Of a DNA stretch of 27,786 nucleotides, positions 1 to 12,800 are shown piece by piece; position 1 is the first letter of the stretch, and every line of letters starts with the position of its first letter. Below the pieces are notes generated by a model. It had not been told where the DNA came from, ran no database searches, and was given only the letters and a program-made list of their open reading frames with translations. Both the position numbers and the translations under genes were made by a program. Origin of the DNA: Triparma columacea (lineage: Eukaryota; Sar; Bolidophyceae; Parmales; Triparmaceae); the NCBI GenBank assembly GCA_030267965.1, contig BRYA01000214.1, forward strand, positions 1-27,786. Reading direction: 5' to 3'.

Positions 1-3000
1 GGTGGCTCCTTCTCCGACGAGGAAGAACAAGAGGAGTCAGAGGATGAATTCGCCACAAGTTTGTTCAACCAGGCAAGGGAACAGCTCTCCAAGGTCACGT
101 CCTGGCTGACCAACCAGCGCCTCCTCGAGACTCTCCTGTCACCCGACTACCTTCACCTTCAGTTGCTCAAGCGCTGCAAATTCATTCCGCCTTTTCTGTC
201 GAGGAACGACAGGTGAGAATGGAGACTAGAGTGTAGCGAAGCACCATGTCAGTTTTTCTATACTTCTTCATGCTAAATCCCTCTCCGCGGCTCTATTCGC
301 TTCTCTCTTTTCGCTCGCTCGTCGCACTTGCTTCGCTCGTCCCAGCCTCACCGACGAGCACGTGTCTGCCATTTGGAACGCGGCCGTCCAGTCCTCGCAC
401 GAGTCTATACGCCACAGCATTTACGAGTTGCTACATTACATGGTCGTCCATTGTAATCTACACCCGTCCCAGTATAAGTTCCTCGACTTCGGCGTTTCCC
501 AGATGAAACCCTCCGAGCATGACACTTCTTCTATACTCCTGGCAGGGTTACTAGCTAGACATGGCGCCGGCTTGTACTCCTCTGACGGCGGCCCAGTTGG
601 CCTTCACATACTGTGGTCTGTAATTCAGGACGATACGGACGCCTCCCGCGACATTAAGCACCTTGCTATGACTGAAGCAACACAGATTGTGAGCGAAGTT
701 TCAACGATGGATGATTCCACTTTCACTGAAAATGTTGACAAAAACATCCACAAACAGGAGAGAGAGAGGATATTACAGGAGCAGAATTACGGAGTCGAGA
801 CGGTCCGACAAACTGTGACCTCTCATGAGGTTCGCCAAAATATTTTGTCGATTGTCTTGGATTGGACGATCAGCGCGATCGACAACTCAACCTCGGTCGT
901 CCAATCCCTCAACATTCTTCATAAGATCTTTGTCGTCTACCACCACCGCTCTCACAATTACAACGAGCGCCAGATCCATGAATACCAGCTGATAGCTAAC
1001 ATCAGTGTGTTCAAGCACGACATCTTCCTGAAGATCGTTGCAGACCTCAAAAAATACTTTGCATCCTACCCACACCAGCAAGGGGCCTACTTTGGTGACA
1101 TCTCCCGACGTATTGACGACCCATTTCGATTTTGCAACAGTATCACGAATACACTGTTGTCATACAACGAGCCTAGTATTGACGAAGCTCCAATCCCCCC
1201 CCTTCAACACCTTTTCCGCCCCGAAGTCCTCCAAGGTTTCTTATCAATCACCATCCCCCGAGACATCGTCAAGAGAGGAGGCTTGAACCACAATGTCCCT
1301 AACCCTACAACGTCCAATACTCATTCAGTGGCTGTCATTATGACTATTTTATCTTCCGTCAATCTGCACAGACATCCCCATTTTCGTGTTTATTTGGTCT
1401 CCTACCTTTACGACTATTTTGGCAAGGCCCTCGACGTGGTTAACCTCGACGACGATTGGATGAAGCTCATTACGACAGTCCTCGAGCAGCACAACCTTGA
1501 AACCAAGCATCTAGGGAGAAAGTCGTCGCAAAACGACAATATGCGCTTCCCCCCCTTCGCACACAACAGCGAGGCGAACTCCATCGAGAACACCTCCGTG
1601 AAGCTTCAACCTCAGCTGCTCGGGATCGACTTGCTTTGGAGGATCATTCTCACTGTCGAGAGCCGTGAGGTAGCCGAGATGGCAACAAAACAACTCATCT
1701 CGTACTCGCTGCTTGTGCAACCTTCCGGGGAAGACATGTCTTCTAATTTGCCGGGGCAATATGCCAACTTCATGAGAACATGCATGCAGATGTTGCGGTC
1801 CATCGGGGATGATTCTACCAAGGCCACCCGCTGCCTTAAGGCCACGAGCTACTGTGCTACCCTCGCCATGGACAGGTGTAAGGACATGGGCCTTCTTAAG
1901 GGCCTTGCCCAGCCCCACGGGCTCCTCGGGTTGGGCGTCCTTATAAGAGTCAATTTGCAGATCTGCAAGTTTCCGAATTCGACCCAGAACGACAAGGGAA
2001 AGGAAAGGCTCACGGTCGAAGTCCAAAGCAACGACAAAATGTACATACTTCGAAGGAAGATTTGGGCTTGTCTCATTAAGGAGTTCTCGAATGTCAATAA
2101 GCCCAAGGATATCAGTTCAGACGGGCCACAGGAGAGTGACAAGGAGATCGAACCTGGCACACCCACACAGAACACTGCCGTGACCATCTACGACGTCGAC
2201 ACAGGCGCCGAAGAGATCACTTCCACACCCCCTGGCAAGAAAAGTCGGGCTGGAGGTAGAAAGAGGCGCAATTCAGACGTTGGAACGAACTTCGACGATG
2301 TCTCCAAAGCCCTTTCTTTTCAGCCACAAAAATACTCCGACTTCTCGGCTACAGTTCGGCTGGTTTGTGGTGGTAAAGAACTCAAGGACGACGAGGCTAT
2401 TCTTCCTATGTATAATATCACGAATAACTCAACCATCCACGTGGTCAGCAGATACATGAGAAGCAACAACGCCAACAGTGTTGACACCTTCATCGGACCC
2501 CAGGTCGATGTGAGTGGAAAGATAGACTATACAAGGGGGGGGAAAGGGCCACTGACCGATCTGCTGGGAGTGGCATCCCTCGACAAAAGGGTCGAATTTG
2601 AGCCCGCGATCCGACCAGTCGAACAAGCTTCGACCTCCTCGTCCACCCCGATAGGCCCTTGCCTGCCGCCAGCAACGCAGAATTCTGAGGGCGACGCGGT
2701 GGCGCCCGTCGCCATTGTCGACGACGATGGGGAACCCCCTGTCTCCGACGCTATGGATGCCGTCAAGAGCCAAACCCCAGAGAAGGGCGAGGGGGGCGAC
2801 GAGCCCACAGTTATGACTTCGGAAGCCAACGTCTTGAACCACCCTCTCCTCTCCCCTATCGCAATCTTGCTGGAGCAGAACAACATGGAGGTCCTCTTCA
2901 AAGTTCTCAGTGTGACCGGTAATCAGGAACTGACAAATCTGGCGTGGTCACTGTTGATGGGAATTCCAACCGACAAACTCCTCCTTTCAGACATGAGGGA

Positions 3001-6000
3001 ACCCTCCAAGGTCAAGGGAATCTGGAAGAAGTGGCTACCGAACGACGCCAGTTCCTGCAATCTACTATACGCCCTCAAACTCATCGAGTCTCAAGTCTCC
3101 ATCGACTCCAGGGCCAGATTCGAAAAGGTCCTAGTCGGAGAGGCGGAGGAGATGGAGGAGAAAATGGGAGAAAGTACCAAGAGGAGGAAAGTTGAGCCTT
3201 CTTTTGGATCGCTATCTGCATTGCCACCAAGCTGGTGCGACGAGTTTGTGTCGTCTGGCGGTCTCGAACACATCACCGCAATCCTTTTGCAGCACCAAGA
3301 GTTCGAGAAGGAGAATCTCCTCTTCAACCTTCGCTGCGTCAACTCCCTTTTGAAGTTGCTCTCATTCTTTCTTTCCAATGAGACCTCGGCAAATCCCTTT
3401 ACGAAGCCCAAACTACAGAGCATCCTTACCTACACGCTTCAGACAATCGTTAAATCTTGCTCTAAGGAGCTCGAGGCTGTCGAGATGGCGAATTGCGACG
3501 GGGAACCATTAGCATCTGCAGAGGAGATGAAGGAGTTCGGGGAAGTGAGCGAACACTCGCTCGCACTCATTAAGGCAATGCTCAAAATGGATGGTGGGGC
3601 TTTCCTAACATCTGTCGTCTTTGACGGTGGGGGGGCGAAAAGTTCCGAAACCCCTAAGCTCTTCACCAAGGCCGTTCTAGCTTCTCTCATCAACACCCCT
3701 AACCTCAGAGTCAGGCTAAGAGCCGCCGACATTTTCAAGGAGGGTTGGGTGAACAGCGAGAAGGTTACGTCGGAGTCACTTAAGGCCATGCTTAGCATGC
3801 TAGTTCGGGCTACTAAATTCTGCCAAGATCCAGACAACAACAGTAAGAGCGATGAGATTTTCTCCCTCATCAAGGCGATACTGGAGAGGCTCTGCACCGG
3901 GCTCGCCGGGAACGAGGGCGAACAGTTGGTCTTGACTAAGGAGGATAAGAAGGCTTTGTTGAGTTGGTGCAAGCGAAACAAGGGGGGCAGGAAGAAAGGG
4001 GCCAAGAGGAAGAAAGCTGGGGAAGACATGAACGACGATTACGAAGTCTTCCCCCCGGGTGGCAAGGACTCCCTCCCACTCTCTCTCTCAAAGCTCGTCG
4101 TGTGGTTATGCGAGAGGGTGACGAGCAGCGACACGTTTGAGGAGAGGAGAAATGAGAGCCTCGTCGATTGCTATCTGATTGGCGTACTCGAATGCCTTAC
4201 TTCCCTTCTGGAGCGGTCTGGCGAGGATCTAAAGGAGATTGTCGGCAAGGTTGGGTCAATAGTGTCCCACGTATTCATCAAGTGCCTCTTCGAAATTCCG
4301 ACTGAGACCAACCACGGCAAACTTGCTGCTCCCAAGTGTAAGACATACAGGAGTAGGATCGCCGCTTTCAACTTGCTCAGCTGTCTATGCGTTGGCTGCG
4401 AGGAGAATTTCGACACAGTAGTTGAGCTACTTGTCGGGAAGACGGATGGAGAGGGTGGCGAGATTGCCACCGTTTCTTGCCCCACAAAGTCTTCTGACGC
4501 AGTCGGGAGTTTCTACCACAATCCGATGACGCTCGACAAGTCCTCGAGTGGGTACGTTGGACTGAAAAACCTCGGGGCGACCTGCTACATGAATAGCCTC
4601 ATCCAGCAGTTCTTCATGGTGGAGCCTCTTCGGTACGGCCTGCTTAGTTGCGCAGAGGGAGGCCAATTGGACAGAATCGAGGGAAGCGAAAGTGGTGGCG
4701 AAAAACCTGACTCTGAGGAGGACGCTAGCATGGCCGACAATCTCCTCTACCAGCTCCAGCTCGTCTTCGCGCACCTTCAAGAGAGCGAGAAGAAGGCCTT
4801 CGACATGAAGGGAGTGTGCCAGGCTTACAAGGATTGGGATGGCAACCCCACGAACCCCGGAGAGCAGCAGGACGTTGACGAGTTTTACGCAGGCCTGATG
4901 GACAAGCTCGAGGGGCACCTCAAGAAGCTTCCACAGAAGAATCTTCTCAAGGATATTTTCGGAGGAAAGATTTGCAACCAGATAATTTGTCAGGTGTGTA
5001 AGCAGAAGTCCGAGAGGTTGGAGGATAGCCTGGTACTGAGCCTTGACGTCAAGGGCAAGAAGAGCATCCTGGACAGCCTCGACCTCTACGTCGCGGGTGA
5101 GATGCTTGACGGCGAAAACAAGTACTTCTGCTCCCACTGCGACGCCAAGTGTGACAGTTTGAAGCGAGCCTGCGTGGGGAATCTTCCAAACACAATGATC
5201 CTGCACCTCAAGCGCTTCGAGTTCGACTTGGAATTGATGAGGAAGGTTAAGGTGAACGACTACGTGGAGTTCCCGATGGAGCTCAACATGAGGCGTTACA
5301 CTAAGGTCGGCCTCGAAGGGCTTGAGGAGCAGGACGGAAGGGAAGAGGGGTACTATGACTACGAACTGCAGGGGGTCCTCATTCACCAGGGAACCAGCGA
5401 CTCGGGGCACTATTATAGTATCGCGAAGGAGCGCGGGGGGGAGGAACAGTGGTTCATGTTCAACGACGTGAGTGTGCAACCCTTCAACCCCGCAGAAATA
5501 AGTACCCAGTGCTTCGGGGGGAAGAAGCCAACGCAGAGGTACGACCACCAGGGCCAGAGGATGGTCACTCTTTCCGTGGACAAAACGTACTCAGCTTATA
5601 TGCTGATTTACGAGAGGAAGGTCAGGGTCTTCGACGAGGGATTCCAGGTGGAAGTGAAAAAGGCAGAGGATGATGCCAAGAACCAGTGGCACCCTCCGTA
5701 CGGGGGCGTTGAGAGCGCAAGCGAGCTCGTCCCCAAAGGAATCTTCGAGAACATTTGGGAAGAAAATAAGCAGTTCCTGAAGGACAAGCACCTGTTCAGC
5801 AACGATTTTGGGGATTTCCTCCTCAAGATCAGCAAGGATAGAGACGTCGATAAGAGCTCCGAACTCGTCAAAGCTGTGACGCACTATGTGTTTGGCACCC
5901 TGATTTTTGCGAAGGACAAGTCTAGTTTGGCTAGTTTCTTTACTCTGCTTAAGGGTTGGTACAGCAAGAGCGCCAAGTGCTGCGAGTGCTTCGCGGAGCT

Positions 6001-8076
6001 CCTGGTTGACCGGGGCTGGCTCAGGACGGTCTTCTTGAAGTGCAGCATTGCCGAGGTCAGGAATGAATTAGTAGACTTGTTGATTGTGATTTTCAAGGTT
6101 CTCTGCCCGCTCCAGAGGGAACGCTACTACGACGTCGCGGCAGAGGAGGAAGAGGAGGAGGAGGCGGAACAAGAAAAGGTGGAAAAGGGCGTCGACGAGG
6201 CTGCAGGGAATGAACGGGGTGAGGAGGCCAAACTTAACCCCGAGGGCTACGACGAAGACTGCCTCCGCTTCGCGAACGGCGGCGAGCACTCCCAATTTCC
6301 CTTCCTGAAACTTCCGCGATTCGCATTTTGGAAGGGACAGAACTTGGTCGCTAAGGTGGTCACACAGCTTCTCTCTCTCATACCTGAGGTCCCCCAGTTC
6401 TACAAGAGGGTCGAGCAGCTGTTTTCGGCCCTCGTCGCCTTCGCTGAGGTGGGACGCGATGAGAGTATCTTCCTCATCCGTTGCTCAATCATACCTAGAC
6501 TCTTGGACACGTTCCAGGGCCCGAAGGCCAACGTTCCCCCGCATCAACTCACCATCAATGGAAGCTCCCCCCAGACTTTCAACAGAGTAAAAATGGACCG
6601 GGAAGCTCTGAATGCGAGCAGCTTGCTGAAGGTCGTGGCAACCGTCCTCCGCCACACCATCGCTCACGAAGCCGCATCGACAGACGTCGAAAATGCCGTG
6701 AGGGGTTTTGAGGATCTGGAACCTTATGCCTACAAATGCGAGGCAATTTCTTCATCCAAGAACGATCCAGTCAAGGGAATCTTCATCTTGCCTCCACGCG
6801 ACTTGAAGCTTCTTACGTCCGTTGACTTCGTCAAGAAGTTAGTCGATTCGCCAAGGGACGGGGACATGTCCCAAGCCATCTGCTCGAGGCTCGCGTGGAA
6901 CAATCTCAAGGTCAGCATAGATGTCGCAGACGCGTGCGGCTCCCACATCAAAGAAGCAAAGGGCCAGGACTTTGAGCACAACGCCCTACCCCTCCTGCTG
7001 TCGTTCCTCTTTATGATTGACCAAGGCAAGGCAGGCTTCGGCTGTAGGAGTGAGAGGATCCACGCAGCTATGAAGAACCTCGTCCTAGGAATAAATGCGA
7101 ACATACAGTACTCAACCGAATTGCATCTCCTTTGGAATTTTCTCACAATCTATATTGGTGTCAATACAAAGGATGAGATTGAGATTTGCTTGGAGAAAAT
7201 CAACACCGTACTCCACGCTAATCAGATCTCCAGCGAGAACTTTGAAGACTCCCGCTTCGTCGCTCTCAACTACTGGTTCATGGAATGGGACTTCCTGTTG
7301 AAGATGTTCATGCCTTGCAACGTTTCCAGCAACCACCAGGATTACCAGAAGAAAGTTGCCTTCGTTTTCAAAAATGTCTGCGAAATTGGGGACATGGACA
7401 AGGAAAACATCGACGTCTTCAAAATCAAGACAGGCCTGGGAGGCAGGAAAGGTTCCGACGAAGATAGCCCCGAAGCCGCAGCAGCGGCCGCCGCCAAGGC
7501 CGAGTCGAACAAATTGCTGTTCAGCGACAGCGACGATGACGAGAAAGAAGAACTGGAGGTTGTGGAGGAAAGATTCGGGAGCAAGGAGCTTGAGACGTAT
7601 TTGACCAAAAACGAGAAGAGCCTAGCCAAATTTAGACTGTTTTCGACGCTCATATGGATGTTCCCTGAAGTCAAGAGGTCGCTTTGTAACGCTGACTTTT
7701 CCAAGGGCAAGAAGGATAACAAGAAAGCGCACCAGACCTTCGTTGACTATTTCCTTTTGCTACAGTATAGCATCCAGGGCATCAAGGATTTAGAGCTTCC
7801 TTTGCTCCTTTCTTCACGGGGCGGCATCCACAGGGATTTCTTGGGGCTACTTTGGGATATCGATTCCAGATGCAGGGAAAAGTTATGGGCATACCACGAT
7901 CAAACCAGGGGAGTCATGGTAACCTTTTACGCATATCTTTGCAAGACTTTCCCTCAGATTCTTGCCGAGTTCTTGAGCGAATACAGGGAAGAGGAAGAGG
8001 AGGAATTGCAAGGTGTGGAAGGGGGAAAACCTGGAGGTGGCAGGAGTAACAGGGCTCAGCAGCAGATTGCGTGGGT

Positions 8077-8109
<33 letters not shown>

Positions 8110-9730
8110 AGTACAAGAACAACGAGGGAGCGAGAATATACCTACATTACAACAGCAACATAACCACCCAGAAATTCTTCCTCGCCCCCCACCTCTAGGG
8201 AACAAAGTGGTAGAATTCTTCCTATCCATCGGCCCAGACAATCCACAAGCGGCTGTTTGGAACGAGAGATACGCCTCTAAATTCTTCGAGCTCTTGTACA
8301 TGATGTGCAGCAATTCTGCAGCATTCATGAAATTCGTCAGACAGCACGATAACTTTGAGTGGTACTTTGCTAATTTCTTCTTTGGCGACCATGCAGTTCC
8401 TTCAGGCAAATGTTACGCAAATCTTGCAATGCTCATGCGCGTGTGCATGGTCAAAGACGCTGAATACAGGGACTCAAACTTCCGGAGGGCGCTGAAAGAA
8501 AGAAAGACTGGCGATACTATTGGCCACGCTGCCTTGAGCGTGATCTGGAATTGCGTCCTAATCGGCGACGATACAATCTCGTGGAAAACCGTCTGGGAGC
8601 GAGAGGACGCTATGGACGTTGACGGCAATGGCGAGGCCGAGCCTGAGCCTTTGACCCAAGAGCAAGCGGAGGATATTGAAAAGAGAGAACAAGTCATCAA
8701 GCGACTCGTTGACAAGTACTATTTCCTTGAAGACTTAGCCAAGAACGTCACAGCTCTTGTCAAGTTGGCGAGGAGGTCCTGGAAATCCAACGCCCCAATG
8801 CAACCAGATATCGATACGGAGAATGCTCAAGAGCTGATCCTCACACTAAGACTGGTTGGGTTTTTCTTCGAGTTCGATGAGCGGCAAGCTACGCCACTCG
8901 ACTGGAAACGGGCTTTCTTCACTTGCGAGAAGTTCTTCCACACCACCGTGCTCGTTGTTGTCAGGCACCTTCTCAACATTATGGACCAGGCAAGGAGACC
9001 TCTCTTCAGGTTCAGCGAGGCTGCAGAAGCTGACGAGGCCCTCCAATTGTTGGCACCGCACCTGGTTGTGTCCTTCGATTATCTCGGACCTCACCTCATG
9101 GCCTCGATTCTGCAGATCTTTGCTGAGAAGGCTTTCAGAGTCACTTCCACTACACTCGAGAAGGATGGAGACTTCGATGCCAAGATGATGCCACATTTCC
9201 TTGACGACATCAGCTACACGATATGTAGTACGGTCCTTGAGAACATTTGGACGATGGACGCAGGTCTGGACGCTTTTGCTGCGATGCTGTACGATGGGAG
9301 TGTTGAAATCAACGACGAAGCCTTCATCCCCTCAAAGATGAAAGATGTTGTCACAACGGTATTCTCGCACCTGTACTCTTCCGCCTGGAGGAGAAATTGG
9401 TCCGCGGTGGCGGAGGACGTCAACAAGCTTCTCGCTTGGTACAAGAGCGACAGCGAGCTAGAACGCGAGGCCGTCTGTTTGGTCCTTGACGACCTCGCAG
9501 GTTTGGAGCTTTTCTTCTTTGGGCTCGTTCAAAATTTGACGCACGCAAGCAGTGTCATACAGCATCAAGGGGGGGCATGGATCGAGCTGTTGAAGGAGTT
9601 CATTGGAACCATTTTGAGCTACCTTTTACATGAGGAGTGTGATGAGGGTCGTAAAGAAAAGCTTCTCAACCTCCACGCGGCTGCGTTGGCGGCGATGCAG
9701 GGGTGCGAGGAGGAGGGCGATGATGTATAG
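1..9730 (+). CDS. Giant ubiquitin-specific protease, USP9X/USP34-like (5' end missing)
   Basis: This is a cysteine protease that removes ubiquitin from proteins. The gene enters from the left edge already in frame. Exon 1 ends at 212, a phase-2 intron spans 213-345 (GTGAG...CAG), and exon 2 runs 346-9730 without interruption. The join restores the phrase SLTDEHVSAIW, which suits the USP9X/USP34 helical N-region. The window holds 3198 residues; I number below from the codon at 362. A ubiquitin-like fold lies at about 645-700 (LVCGGKELKDDEAILPMYNI). The USP catalytic domain is at about 1400-1750: Cys box GLKNLGATCYMNSLIQQ with nucleophile Cys1408 (4583-4585), zinc-finger pairs CQVC and CSHC, His box GTSDSGHYYSIA with His1683, then FND with Asn1701/Asp1702 as the third triad position. 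All key residues are present. The flanks are long helical-repeat-like regions, with acidic, poly-Ala and poly-Gln low-complexity stretches. Family assignment is firm; USP9X versus USP34 orthology is not. Confidence 0.93.
8078..8110 (+). repeat. CAG trinucleotide repeat encoding polyglutamine
   Basis: Nine consecutive CAG codons (8078-8104) followed by two CAA codons encode 11 glutamines in the C-terminal half of the deubiquitinase. More CAG/CAA-rich sequence flanks it (8058-8066, 8108-8160). The near-pure CAG core suggests recent slippage expansion and probable length variation between strains. Confidence 0.9.
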
Positions 9731-9863
9731 GAAGCGGAGAACCTACTTTATGGGTTGCACGGCGACACAGGGGTCGGGGGGGAGGGGGGGGGGGGGGGCG
9801 GGCAGGAATGTATGTGACGAAAGGAAGATTGTTGTATTATCTATTCTACCATCAAATTCATTA
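9731..9863. other. Convergent intergenic spacer with G15 tract
   Basis: This 133 bp separates the stop codons of two converging genes (stop TAG at 9728-9730; stop TAA of the minus-strand gene at 9866-9864). It holds G7 (9776-9782) and an uninterrupted G15 (9784-9798), with further G-triplets at each side, so the plus strand could form a G-quadruplex. I see no AATAAA in either orientation. The tract may mark 3' end formation, which is inference. Confidence 0.6.
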
Positions 9864-12800
9864 TTAAGATACTACGCAGCACCCCTTTGCACCATTTACA
9901 GCTCCTAAGAGCGCAGCATCGTCTTCTGCGCTTTCTCTGATGTCCTCAAGGACCCCAGATTCGGCGAAAACCCTCTCCCATTCCGCTCTCTGCATCCGGC
10001 TCGCCGCCCGAAGCACCCACACATTTGGTAGCGAGCTGTAGCTGATAGTGAAAGTCCTTCCGTCTCCTAAGAGGGTTATGGTTGCCCCCACAAGACTTAG
10101 CATGCCCTTCTCGACATGCTCCTTCCAGTTGGACTCATCGGCGTCATAATATAACATCGTGTTGTTCTTGAGTATCCAGTACCGACGCTTGAAGGCTGTG
10201 CTGCCGAAAGCAGACGAGCCCTTTCCCCTCTTCTCGAGGAACCCGGCGTAATCGCTCTCTCTCATCGACTGTAGCTTGATCATGGCATTGATGGCGGATT
10301 TTGACAAGAGCTTCCCTCCAATCTTTTTCCATTTCTCTTTGTTACTCTTTTTGATCCATTGGATTCGGCCGTCGTGATCCTTCACCATCAGCATTTTCTC
10401 TTTCACGTCGTCCATACGATTCTTATCTGCGAACCACTCCTTAAAAAAATTATAGTCACTCGTCATTACGACCTGAGAGCGCTGGACACAATTAGCATCC
10501 GCTACTGCGCTCATCATTCGCACAAGCTTGCCAGGATACTCGTCGATGCCAGAATACAGGGTCGAGGCACAACCCGATATGATCTCGACAAACTTTGCCG
10601 TGGCCGAGACCACTGTGATTACCTTGGTAATCTCGTTTCTGTGGATGTCGTCGAAGGGGAAGGAGCATGCTACAGATCCATCTACCGCACAAACAACTTG
10701 GAGCAAAGTCCCTCCTGCCTCTTGGGGCACCATGAGGAGGAGTTTTGGAACCTCCAATTTCTTATCGACTCTTCCATAGATAGATACCAGGCCTTGAATC
10801 GCGACCGTCCCCCTTGAGTTCAAGTCTAGCTGCCCCTGACTGATCTTTGAAATTTCAATAACCTGGACAGGATCGTGAGGCTGAGTACGCACGCGAGTGC
10901 GATCAATAAAAGCTTCGACATTCCCCTTCCCTTCACCACAATCTTTGAAATAATCTGCTTCGAGCTTGTAGTAGTCAAGGTTCCTGTCAACCATCATGTT
11001 TCTGACTCTCGGCAAGGTATCTTTCAGGTCCTCTATGCACTCAGCGTCGCCTTGCTTTTGAAGGAAATGCATTTCAAGGGACTTGGCTGCAATGTAATCC
11101 TCCAAATGGAGCTGAAGGCGCTGGACTTTCATCGATAGTGACTGCTTGTGAGGGCCCGCAATTGCAGCACCCCCGGTTTGTTGCTTTGCCCTATTGTATT
11201 CGTTCAAGGTATTCTCGATCTCTCTGTTTGTGTAATCAATTAAGATTTCGATAGAGCGGCTGTAAGAACGCAAAACTTGCGTTTTTTCCTTCAGGCTGGC
11301 TTCACCTGCAATGGAGTCCGCTTGAATTCCCGAGACTCCAATGAAGGTATCGCGTTGTTCTTGAGCGCTAGTCTTTATCGTGACACGCTCTCTAACAGCA
11401 ACAATGGCATTGGTACATAGGATCTTGCGCGCCATGCGATCCTCCTTTTCTCCTACGTTGAATTCATCTTCCTCTTCAATCTTGGCCAGCTGCTTTTCAA
11501 GACGGCCAAGCTCAATGTTCATGTCGGCTATCTCCTGCTGCATTTCATTTTGGAAGAGCGCGAGTCTATTTTGGAGGGATCGTCTCGTGCGCATTGCCTT
11601 CTCTTGACCTTCCATGAGAGCCCTTCTCTCTCTCTCAAAGCCTTCGTCACGTTTTCGGGCATCCTCCTTCTGTTTTTTTAGCATCGCGTCATCTTTCATC
11701 GCAAGCTCCCTTACTTTTGCCTCAGCGCGGGATGCAGCCAAGGCCTGCTCCTCCCGCTCCTTTTCTAGCCGCTCGGCCTTCTCCTTGAGAGCCAAGGCCT
11801 CTTTGGTAGCGTTGAGGGCGGCAATCTGTGCCTTCTCAGCCTCAGCGCGAGCGGCAATCTGTGCCTCCTCAGCCTCAGCGCGAGCGGCAGCTTCCTTAGC
11901 CTTAATTTCATCCATCTCTTCCTGCAGACGCAAACCAAGCTTTAGGGCGTTCTCGTTATTTTTCGAAGTTATCTTCAATTTTTCTTCGTACCCAGATTCG
12001 AGAAGTACAAGTTTCCTTTCCTGATCGTGTTGCAGCTTCTTGATGGCCTTCTCGGACCTCTGGCGAATGAACTCGTTAACGGAGATTGCGGCAAAGACCT
12101 GGACGGCATTTAGATTGAGGAGCCTCTCGTCCGTTGTCTTGAGGGGTCCAACTCTGGTGACTCGAACGACCTTGACGTTCTCAATGGAGGTAGTGAACGA
12201 AGCAGAGAAAGCTTGCTCACAATTTGGGTTAGCGTAGACGAGCTCGTAAAGCATGTGCCCTGTGATGTCAAGAAATTGCAGCTTGATATCGCACATCCGA
12301 TGTCCTTGAGTTGAGTTGTGGGCGTAAATGGGTGAGAATTGCGAGTTGGAGGTTACATGGTGTGTTAACATTGTCGCTTCCCTCCATCCCTTCTATCCTC
12401 ACCGTATCCAGGTCTCCCATAGACGGAAACCTTTTTTATCGACTGGGCCTCTGGCAGGATTTCAACCTGCCACCAGGGGGTGTGCGTTGCACACGTATGG
12501 GCGTACTCGCCTGACCCTTCAAACCCCGACTTGGAAGTACGATATCCTCTGATTGCCATCTCTGCTGTGGTCTGTCCATCATAGTTCCCAGACTGGCTGG
12601 CCTTTCCCGCCGTTGCGACATCAACGTAGGTACCTCCATCCAACTCTTTGTGCAAAGGCTCGACCGTGTTCCGTTCGACGATGATGGAGTGTTGTGCCAA
12701 GCCTTTGCTTTGGAGATCTTGAATTTCACGCTTGTGCTCTTCCTGCAACTTCTCGAGCTTCAAATTCATTGAGCCCCTACGCAGCTCAAGTTCGGCTTCA

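Noticed and set aside
4427..5548. Long minus-strand reading frame (373 codons) opposite the USP catalytic domain
   Set aside because: It lies exactly antisense to the conserved catalytic domain, is rich in Leu/Val/His from complementing GAG/AAG/GTC codons, and has no recognisable domain. It is a shadow of the USP gene.
12365..12371. Apparent frameshift or overlap between two minus-strand reading frames
   Set aside because: A 98 bp intron (12402-12305, GTGAGG...CTCAAG) joins the frames and restores a continuous discoidin-like domain, so this is splicing and not a broken gene.
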